Assembly: GCF_000224145.3 (NCBI RefSeq)
Contig: NW_004190347.2
Span: 329,165 to 393,164, forward strand
DNA: 64,000 nucleotides
From: Ciona intestinalis
Lineage: Eukaryota; Chordata; Ascidiacea; Phlebobranchia; Cionidae
Reading direction: 5' to 3'
A program made the translations under genes and the position numbers. Below, one piece after another: positions 1-35,100 of the stretch (the first letter of the stretch is position 1; each line of letters starts with the position of its first letter). The notes beneath the pieces were generated by a model. That model made no database searches and was not told where the DNA came from. It worked only from the letters and a program-made list of their open reading frames with translations.

Positions 1-123
1 GTTTACATTTGTGGTAAAAAAGTTCATTCACCGTGGTTTACTTTGACATTTCTTCCACCATTCATTTCATAAAAGCAATTTCAAATAAGACAAAACATGT
101 TTATACTACAACAATAAACTTAC

Positions 124-24337
<24,214 letters not shown>

Positions 24338-24340
<3 letters not shown>

Positions 24341-24362
24341 CTTAGCTTTGCGCGTGTCCTGT
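24338..24362 (-). promoter_or_regulatory. Splice-acceptor-like site just upstream of the mucin start codon
   Basis: The minus strand reads ATTCTTAACAG|GACACG, with AG at 24360-24359, about 18 nt before the ATG. Ciona uses spliced-leader trans-splicing for many genes, so this may be a trans-splice site; an ordinary 5'UTR intron is equally possible. Confidence 0.4.
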
Positions 24363-25784
24363 TAAGAATAGTTGCTAAATTTTTTGGGTTATTATTTAAA
24401 AAACGCTTCGTATAATTTTAGGCTGTAATATACAAAACTTTCATTTTAATTGAAAATTTTAAAGCAGTTACATCTGCGTGTGATATTGAAATAGATAATT
24501 GCCAAAATTGTATTACCATGAAAGGCTTTTCCTTTATGTTTTGTTGTAGGAATGTTAATTAAATTCGTAAGGAAGTATTTTGTAACTTTATTTGTGTTTT
24601 TAAAAAGAATAATTATAATTAATTAATTAACAATTTTGTAAGTTTTCTATTATTTACATAAAGACTTCGTAATCTGCCATTACTGTATAAGCTTTTATAA
24701 AAAAGTTTGTTATATACATTTAAATGAATTTGATTAAGCAGTATATTGTATTTTTACTATTTCAAGTTTACATAGCATTAAATTATGTAAATATACAGCA
24801 CATGTTTGGAGCACATGTGCCACTGTCTTCAGAAATACTACTACCTAAAGATAAAAATACCAATATTAATATTATTTAATTAACCGATTAAAAATATAAT
24901 GATTAATAAAATATAAATATTAAATATAAGATGCGATCAATTTCACCTTGTTCTTTTAAACTCTATATTTTTTCTTTAGAAAGAATAATCTTCTTAAGTC
25001 TCAACAGGAGCAGAACAAGACTAAAGATTTAAGGAAAGTGAATCAATTTATATCGGCGTTTGGTAAAGATTAATCATTAAAGTTATTTGCTAAGCCTTGT
25101 CTAACTTTGTCGACGCCCGTGTGGACTTACAGGGCAAGATTTTCTTCATTTGCCGTAAAGACGTTGATAAGCAAACATGAACACTTCTCACAAAAGCTTG
25201 AGCAAATAGCAAAGTTTGAAAGGGATCTGCCCATGATTGTTCTGGGCAAATTCAATTTCTTTCTGGAAAAATGGAATTTTCTGGAAAATAAATTTATGAA
25301 AAAATTGAGTCGTTAGGAAATTAAGTTAAAAATACAATAACAATTTTTTTAAATTAAAGTTTGTAAATAAAAACACAAGAATTTGTTAAAACTGTTTAAA
25401 CTTTTGCAAGTGTTATGTGGAAAAATACAACAAATATAAACAAATTTAAGTTCAAACAGATAAATTAAATTGCCAAACTTGTTTAGAGACAACCTACTTA
25501 AAATTAAACAAAAAAGCCAAAAAAGAGGAAAAATTCAAGTATTACTACCCAATAATATTCAAATGCTACTTAAACAAAAACGATGTAAATACATAGTTTA
25601 ATATTAATTAAACACAAACTATTTTAACACCACATATCAACTTACCCACGCATTGCTTAATAACAGACAATGAGTGAAATATTTTTAAGTTCAATTTGAA
25701 TCTGGATTCAATCAAGGTAGGGATTGGTTTTGATAAATATGGAGGGGGTGGAGAAGTTTAGCTGTGTGGGGAGAATGGAACATA

Positions 25785-26100
25785 GATCTTATGGAAAATA
25801 ACGAAAATGAAATATCTTCAAAAAAATGAAATATCTTCTAAAAAATACCGAAAAAATGAAATATCTGATGGAAAATATCAAAAATAAAATATCTTCGAAA
25901 AAATGAAATATCTTCGGAAAAATATCAAAAAATGAAAGATCTTATGGAAAATAACGAAAAAATTAAAATATCTTATGGAAAATATCGCAAATTAAAATAT
26001 CTTATGGAAAATTAAAATATCTTATGGAAAATTAAAATATTCTATGGAAAATTAAAATATCTTATGGAAAATTGAAATATCTTATGGAAAATATCGATTT
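25785..26100. repeat. Imperfect tandem repeat rich in AAAATATCTTATGGAAAAT
   Basis: Many variants of a unit of about 20 bases, most regular between 25970 and 26095. Confidence 0.85.
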
Positions 26101-26284
26101 GTAATGCTTGGGTTCGAATAAATAAAAGCAGGCGTGACCTTAAAAAACTTTTGTTGAATATATATAAACTCAGTCGCCCCATTCTATTAAGTTACCCGTA
26201 TAACTTTACTTTATCCATTTTAATATTCAGGTCACTTTATATAAATGCCAATACTATTAAAAATAAATGTTGGGTGATTTAGAT

Positions 26285-26517
26285 CAGCGTTTCTTAAACT
26301 GAGGTAAATTTACTCCTTGGGGTAAATTCCTAAAATTTAGGGAGTAAATGAATTTAGGGGGTAAATGAAGTACTAATCGAATTCCACATCACTTTAACTG
26401 ATGTAATTAGTTGTTTCTGCTTTTTAATAAATAGATGCTATATTACATGTTAGGGGTTAATGTGATAAGCAACTTTGTTAAAAGGGTAAACCATACAAAA
26501 AGTTTAAGAACCACTGA
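26285..26517. mobile_element. hAT-like MITE
   Basis: Ends CAGCGTTTCTTAAACT and AGTTTAAGAACCACTG are inverted repeats; no coding capacity. Confidence 0.6.
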
Positions 26518-29040
26518 TTTAAATTAATATGACATGCACAACAGTTTACATATGTGGGTTATGTATCTGGCATTAATATGGGTGTAATGTATTTATGTCT
26601 TTGTGTGGAAGCAGACAATATACAGATTATGTTGTCTCAATCACTGATATGATGTCATGACACCTTGTATGATGTCATAAGTCATATTATTTTGTTATAA
26701 ATCAGAGAACAAAAAAGGTGATAAATTCTGTAAATCTGGCCTGATCTAGTTCTCATAAGCTTGGACTTTTTCATAAGGAAATAACAGTCAGGATCAAGTG
26801 ATAAAAGAAACCTTGTCCAACTAATCGTTGTGCAAAAAAGAGAACTTATTTCTTTTGTAGCTTTATGACATTATAATATAAAAGGTGGGAAAAAACATTA
26901 TTAGACACTTTTATATGGAAGAATCAAAAGTTAAATAAAAGGTCTTTAAAAGTCAAAAAGACTGACAAATATTATCTTTTCAGCTTTAAAATCATACAAA
27001 CGCGTTCCCACCCTCCGTCAAGTTCAAGCATCAAAGAATTAATAAAGGTTAATAAACTTAAAGACCGTATTTCCCCATACAGTAAGGTAGCTAAGCAAAC
27101 ACACAATGAATATGTCTGGCCACCTTATAAGTAAATAGAAGCCATGGTAACCAAGACTTTACAGAGTTGGTGATAATTATGTTTAAATAACTTTAAGAAG
27201 AAAATCTATTTTTTAAAGATATTTTTTTTGTATTTTTTAACTTTTTTTAAAGATGTACTTTTATAGCAATAAGCTATATTCAATTATTTTTAAAGAAGAT
27301 TTAGACATAAATGTTTTTATAACTGTTGTTTTGCTGCTAATTCCCTTCTGCTTGCTGCTTTAGTTAACTTCAACCCAGTATGAGTTTTTATCATTTATTA
27401 TCGGTTAAATAACCACAATTTTATTTGACATTTTTTCAAGTACTGTTTTTAATAAATGTTGTTTTGCTGCTAATTCCCTTCTTTTTAATTTTTAATTAAT
27501 TTGATTTCCACCACTGTATTCAGAGAGAATTAAAGTTTAAGCTGTTTTTCATGAAAAACTTATTTTAATTTGTTTCAAACTTTGAATAAATATTTTCAAA
27601 ACTAATGACGCCTTTTCATATAATATAATTGTATTGATATAGTTTAAATATTACGCAACAATGCTTAGTGTTCGTCACAAATGCACTGATCAGACTATTC
27701 AAACACAGAAGGACAATGAAAAGACGTGCATTCCAAAACAAACAGTCAAGTTACGTCACAGTCGCCATTATGACGAAATAATAAAAGGAGAAACATTATT
27801 GTTATCGAATAAAAAACGCCCAAGAAGCATTTGCTTTGCGTGTTTAAACCAATTTCTGAACAAATTTATTCAATTTGGTGTTGCAAAAGATTTTAAATAA
27901 TAATTTATTACTAGAAATTTCAAATATCATTTTATGACTTGTTAAAGTTTGCAATGTGAAAAATAAATAAATTAAATAAAGAAAAATTCTAAACTTTTAC
28001 ATGCTACTTTGTTTTTATATTAAACCGAATTATCAGATAAACAATAGCCATTGTACATGCAACAATGGGCAATATATCAGTAAACAATTTGACACAAAAA
28101 TGCAACAATTAAGAAAAAATGATTATTTATAATTTAAGGTATCATAAGATTTTAGGTATTTATAAATTAATGTTATACCTTGCACCTGGCACAAATTTAA
28201 ACAAAAAACAGCATTGTTAATATAATTTTAGAAAGAAAACTTCATTAATAATCAGTTTGATTTAATTTGAAGATTAGGCATTATGAAAATTTTCGCTTAA
28301 AAATTTTATTTGAATAAACAGTAAATATTACCAACACACAGTATTTTAAAATTATAGTTCTCTAGCACAAAGTATTTAGAAGAATAAGTTGGTATTATAT
28401 ATGCTCAACACAAAGTATTTAGAATTTACAGTATTCGCATAAATTTGGTCATGCATTTAAAAAGTGCAGATCTGGTCTAAAATTGATAAATTTTAACTTT
28501 ACAATTTTAAAATAATAATTGTTACTACTGCAATTGTTAAGAAAATAACAATGTACTTTTTACATTATATTAAATTGACTCTAGTACGCCACCTAGAGAA
28601 CAGAAATTATGAAAACAAATTTGATCAAAAATTCATAAAGTTTTTTTACGTTAAAATGTGTTCAAATTTAAAATACAGATAATATGTTCGGATTTAAACG
28701 CTGTCTTTAATTTATTCATATTAGACTGGTATTACCAAACTAAAAGAAATTAAATTCTTGGTCTAATTTACTGATTGTTATAGAATAATGGTGTTGTTTA
28801 ATTAACAATATCCATTATTACAAAATTTGATGTTGGAAAATGTAAAACTTAAAAAAACTATTTTATAAGATATTTATGATCAATTTGCAAAAATGTCGAT
28901 AAAAGATTAATATCATTGTAATGTAAGAATCGGTTTTGTAATTAGCATTGTAAGATCAATACATGGTTCATTGCTTTGTGCGTTCATGCATTAAGTACCA
29001 GAATGTTGATGACATCATTGATCCGTTTGTGACATCATAG

Positions 29041-29121
29041 CTACATAGGTACACTACTGAGTATTATTGATATGATGATTATAAGGAGGATGATGCAGCA
29101 CACAATCATACAAATCTTCTT
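29041..29121 (-). CDS. STX1: Syntaxin terminal exon TM-d (STX1-like anchor with CC)
   Basis: Acceptor TTTTTGCAG; reads [20 protein letters not shown] then LSSVPM and TAG. Same CC position as TM-c. Most 3' of the four anchors. Confidence 0.87.
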   Translation of the reverse strand, partial: KKICMIVCCIILLIIIISIILSSVPM

Positions 29122-32100
29122 CTGCAAAAATATCAAACAACAAGATTAATTTTACTAACATTTTATAATTTTTATACATTGAAAAATTTTTATAATTTTA
29201 TACATTGAAAATTAAGTTGAACCTTAAAAATGTATTAAAACAAATGCAAAATATGCTATGTTTGAGCTCGTACAGCATGACACGACATGAAATAAAATGT
29301 CTTATAAATGGTCTAAAACTCTAAAACATGTTCAATAAAATACATTTTTCATATGATACATTGATAAGTAGATTTCTTTTTTATTAAAATATAATACGTC
29401 AACAGTGCATGTTGCAACTGTTGTATTCTTACTTAAAGTTATATTCAAAAGACTTATATATTTTAACGGTTAATATATCAGTGCTTTTCAACCCTTGGGT
29501 CACCATTTGATTTGGTTGGGTCGCCTACTACAGTGGTTCACGAACCTTTTGAATGTTATTGGAAAAGTTAAATTATTTTATTGAATGTTTACAAAAAAGT
29601 TGCAAGAAATGTAGTTATGGGAATTTTGGTTCATAAAGCCATTAACTTATTCATTATACTTAGGTTGCTGCAAAAGGATTGAGAAGCACTGGTGTAACAA
29701 ATACAACACACCTGAGATATAAATACTTGGTGCATGCAACATACAACAAATACAACATTCTATCTTTGTGCGAACATCCATTCTCCATGCAATGGTGCTT
29801 GAGTGTTTCTTCTTTATGTGTGTTGTATACCTCATGCTTGTTGCCGAGTTACAACATGGGTGTCTTCTTATACACCAAACATACATGGTGTATCCATACA
29901 CCTCATGCTCACTGTCGAGTTATAACATGGGTGTCTTCTTATACACCAGACACACATGGTGTATTCATACACCTCATGCTCACTGTCGAGTTATAACATG
30001 GGTGTCTTCTTATACACCAGACACACATGGTGTATTCATACACCTCATGCTCACTGTCGAGTTATAACATGGGTGTCTTCTTATACACCAGACACACATG
30101 GTGTATTCATACACCTCATGCTCACTGTCGAGTTATAACATGGGTGTCTTCTTATACACCTAACACACATGGTGTATTCATACACCTCATGCTCACTGTT
30201 GAGTTATAACATGGGTGTCTTCTTATACACAAGACACACATGGTGTATTCATACACCTCATGCTCACTGTCAAGTTATAACATGGGTGTCTTCTTATACA
30301 CCAGACACACATGGTGTATTCATACACCTCATGCTCACTGTTGAGTTATAACATAGGTGTACACCTCAGGCTCACTGTGACAATCTGACAGATTTCTGCT
30401 CACAAAATACCTGACGCTTATAAAAACAAGAAACTTATCTCAACTCATGGCACATTATGGTCTTTATTATATTTATTTGTAACTGTACTGATTTACATCA
30501 AACAGTATATATGTACTTGTACAGGTTGAACTTTTAAGTTTTGGAGGATACAGAAATATTAACAAACAAACGAATATCAACTTAACACAACAGCAAGAAC
30601 AACAGTAATAACAAGCAGAATAACAAGAAGACCACAGCAGAGTAAAATCATCCATTTCTTCTGCAATAAAGAACATTGTGACCTAACAATAGACAATATA
30701 GGCTCCAAACCTGGGGTGGCAAGGTAGGCTGGCCAACCCCTGAATTTTCCCTAAAAAGTCCAAAATTAGAAATTTTATTTTATTACTGATATTGTAGGTG
30801 CCAAACCTGAAGTTGCAAGAGTAGGCGTGTTTTAAAAAAAAAGCATTTTAAAATGCAGAGGAAGCTGGGATATTTAGACACACCATTTTTGCATTAATTA
30901 CTATATCCGTAAACATTACAACCAATAAGTTAGATTTGTTTCACAAGATTGTGCGCCTAACTATCCCTGCCTCCCCTGTGTTTATAAGAGTTTGGCGCCC
31001 ATGATACAAATACAATAGAACCACATCCCTACTCATTTATCCAAATCAATACCAATATACTTGAACCTTAAAAACCAATTTCATTTCAGTCACATAACAC
31101 TCTAGTTAAGCATTGTAGACAATAATTAAAACTGAACACAAATTGTGGATAAATTATAAGTAATATTAAACTCAGTTCACAGTAGTTATTATATCTAAGT
31201 GCTTTATCTTATAACAAATTGAAATTAAACAATAATTTAAACAACCATAAAATAACAACACCATTGCAAAACCAAGACACAAATTATTTTACAGAATTGA
31301 AAATTAAAACTTTTTGTTTCATCATAATGAATTAAATATTTAAGAAATTTAAGAATAAAAACCAAGGAATTAAAGAATAAATTCAAATTGATATCGCAAA
31401 TCATAAACATCAGAGTAAAGATTACAAAACAACTTGATTAAAATTAAAAACTAAAATCATTTCAACAAAATTATGAACAAATTGGAATACATCGGTTGAC
31501 ACTGAAGGCCTAAGGTATCTTGTTGTATATTTGTGTTCTGTTGTATATGGGTGAGATCCAGAGGACCTGGGATTTAGGCCAGAGTTGCCTCATTACCCCA
31601 ACATTGTATATGCACATTCTATTCTATATGGGTGAGGTCGTACAGTGAGGCACGCCATGGAACCTGGGATTTGGGGCAGAGTTGCCTCATTACCACAACA
31701 TTGTATATGCACATTCTATTCTATATAGGTGAGGTCCTACAACAAGACACGTAGAGTTCCCCTATCACACCAACTCTTATTTGCAAATTAAGGACACATT
31801 GTGTTATTTCATTGTGGGTTTGAGAGAGATGACAGAATGTCAAAAAAGACATTTAACCTTTTTTTAGAAGTTGCATGTAATGTTGCAGGAGATGATGTAT
31901 CCTTGAATGGCAGTCGAAACATTGGTGTTATTAAATTGACATTTTAGGAATAAGAAACTAATTTTATTTTAAAAGATTAAGTTTATTGCACGCGCGTTTC
32001 ATCTGCCATACGACGAGGCATCACCAGGTAATATGAGACAACCAAATCAATACCCTGATGTCTCGCAGCATGGTGACATCAGCAATACAGGTTGTTTTAA

Positions 32101-35100
32101 TCATTAGTTTAGAAAATTGCTGGAACTAACACAACAGAAAATACAAATTATAACATTTTTGGTATAGTCCTCAAAAAACTAATCCGGGCAGTATATGTAG
32201 TACACAGAAAAAGACAGTATATATATTGTTCACAGCCTTACATTATACACTGCCATACAAATATTCCATTTAGACTGCTTTGAAATCTCAAAGGAGTAAA
32301 TAAATTATGTAACTGAACAAAACAGAAAACACATGTTTTAATATTTTTGGTATATTCCTTTTGGTATAAAACTTTAGACAGCATATGTAGACAGTATGTA
32401 GTGTTTGCACCCTTCTATTGTACACTGTCTCTGTCTGTCTGCATACGTGTCATTCAGACTGTTTTAAACCCTTAAAGGAGTTGTAAAAACTCTGTAACTG
32501 AACAGAACAAAACAGAAAACACAATTTTTTTCAATTATTTTTTGGTATATTCTTAAAGGAGCAAAATAGATTTATCCATCACAAGTTGAAAATGGATTAA
32601 ATAAAAATTTTCGCACTTTAAAACGAGCACAAAGTACTTGTACATGTTAAGCATAGAAATCTGATAAGTTATGGGGACTTGGATGAGGTACAAAATTAAG
32701 GCTGCTTCAATTGGTGACGGACACAGTTGGTTATGATGTCATAAAGAAAGAATTAAAATAATGGAAGTCCATGAAATTCACCTCGCATCACCGTGGCAAC
32801 ATAATCGCCATGGAAACTTAATCTACCACGGCAATTTACCGCATGCTCGTTCTTGAGGATGCAATATCACACCCAAGAATATTAAATGCATTTTTTTAAT
32901 AACTACAATTTGCCTTGATAAAGTAGTTACTACTGTGGCATTCTTTACTGCCACAGAAGCAAATCCAATTCTACGGTGGCTATTTTTTCGCCACAGTTGC
33001 AAACTATAACAGTGGCATTTGCCTGATGCCACGGTGAATTTCATGGACTGAAATTGGAACAAATTTGGAATTGGGCCGTATGTCATTTATTTTGTTTGTT
33101 GGGATTATTATTTGGAATTAAAATATCAATAAGACCCTTTGTGATGTAACAGTGAGATATAGAAGATGGAATAATCGAAATTGTTGACAAATAAGTAACA
33201 ACATTATTATTAGCGTTAAAACAACAAAAATATAATCTAAAGAATAAAATGAAATAAAAAATCACTTTTAATTTGACCGTCTTTTTACGGCTGTTCTGTT
33301 TTAATTACAAATGCTGACACAAGTCAAAAGTATTGCGTGGACTTATTGCAAGGTGTAGTCAGGAATAATTGAAACCATGAACAGCTAGCTTGCATTCAAT
33401 TCTATATGGGTCTTACATAGTAGCATTTCAAGGGAACTGGGATTTAGGCCAGAGTTGACCCATTACCCCAAACTTTTGAATTAAATGTGATTTCCTATTT
33501 TTTTAAGGAGTTGTAAGAATAAAATCAGGTCCCAATAATTGAAATTTCAAGCACAAATAATAGTTTTTGCATATTTTTTACTAATTATCTAGTAATTTAT
33601 GAAGAATTTAAAAGTCAAACCAATTTGGGGAAAACGGGACACCAGTGCCTTAGCCATGCTACATAGTGGGAAAGTAAATTGTTTGTACAAGTGGAACATA
33701 TTGAAGTATAAGGGTCAGTAAAAGCAAAGTACAAGTGCAGGGTGCATGGACACTGCAATTACATCTGTAAACCCCTTGTATGTAATGTTGGCACTTTGTT
33801 GTAAGTCACGTTGGTTCTTAACCAACAGTTAACCCTACTATAAGTCCAATGACACCGAGCACAATAAGAATGATTACGATGATGATAATTTTTTTCTGCG
33901 GAAAATTGCTCCTGTTAATTTTACTGAGTTTCTCAACTCCTATAGGCACCTAACCTGGGTTGGTAGGATAGGCAGACCTTTGGTGCTTAAGTCTTAGTAC
34001 CGACAGAAACCCCTACTATAATTCCAATTACAGCAAGCACAATTAGAACAATTACGATGATGATAATTTTTTTCTGCGGAAAAATTTAGAAAAAAAAAAG
34101 GTTAAGCTTACTTATATACTATGTATTCAACTGTTAAACTAATTGTGTGTTCTGTTTCATATAAAAATATGAAAAACAAATTGGTGAAATTTTGATAAAT
34201 AATTCAATGATGATTATTAAAGCTATTCTGAGTGTGTACATGATATACTCAACTGTCATATTAGTCTGGGAAACTTGTCAAAACAATCTTTATTGATTTC
34301 ATTTTTTAGGCTCTTTTGATTTTTTAAATTGGGTTTGAAATTAATTATCAGGAATCAGGTCAAAAATGAAACTAGAACATTAGAACAAAAAAATTGTAAT
34401 ATTATAAAGTTACCATTTAAACCAGTGGTTCTTAACCTCTAGGCAACCTATATAATGTCTATATTGAGACCTGAGATTCGGGGCAGATATTGTCCATAAG
34501 AACAGTCATCATAAAGACATTTTCTGAGCGATTTGATTTTTATTTTAGCAACTATTATTCAGATTCTATGTTGGGGTTACAATGCATGTCAACTAAATTA
34601 TAACTAGTTTATACTTTGCATTGCTAAGATAGTAAATGTTTGAACATTAACAAGGAAATTAGCTTTTGGGGGATTGTACAAAGTCTGGTTTAACATGCGA
34701 TATTTTGGAATGGAATTGAAATCCAATGTACGTTTCCAATCTTATCAATAAGGTTAAGGACCACTGGTTTGTACTTGGTTTATTAAACTTAAATAATAGT
34801 TAGGTAAGGTGAAATATAGGAAGGGGTTGGGGGTAAATGGGTTGAGGTTTGGAAACTGTTGTAAGGTGTGGGAAGCTTTGGCTTAACTTTGTTCTGTAAT
34901 CTGGGATATATTCTAAACAACCTGAATCTGTTGCAAGATATATAGACCTTTAAACTGAGATGACATTCCCGGCTATTGACTAAACTAGTCGCCGCCTAAA
35001 CTTGCTTTAGCTTTTTAAGTTGCCGAATGAAATTTAAGTCGTTAGATTTTGACCGACTTACTTCTATAATAAGTAAAGCAGTCGGCAGCCGAGAATATCA

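Larger units (their letters stand above)
24363..29040. other. Intergenic AT-rich region between mucin and syntaxin
   Basis: No gene supported. The minus-strand mucin promoter should lie just above 24360 and the syntaxin 3'UTR below 29041. It holds a simple tandem repeat (25785-26100) and a MITE (26285-26517). Two short open frames (25107-25316 and 27661-27900, plus strand) have no recognisable domain. Confidence 0.6.

Noticed and set aside
27661..27900. 79-codon open frame, plus strand
   Set aside because: No domain, no neighbouring exon or promoter evidence; kept only as a remark.
29768..30351. Overlapping frames reading [10 protein letters not shown] repeats (also at 40197-40810 and 58248-58714)
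   Set aside because: Artefacts of the 71-bp minisatellite; the unit is not a multiple of 3 and the same peptides appear in several frames.
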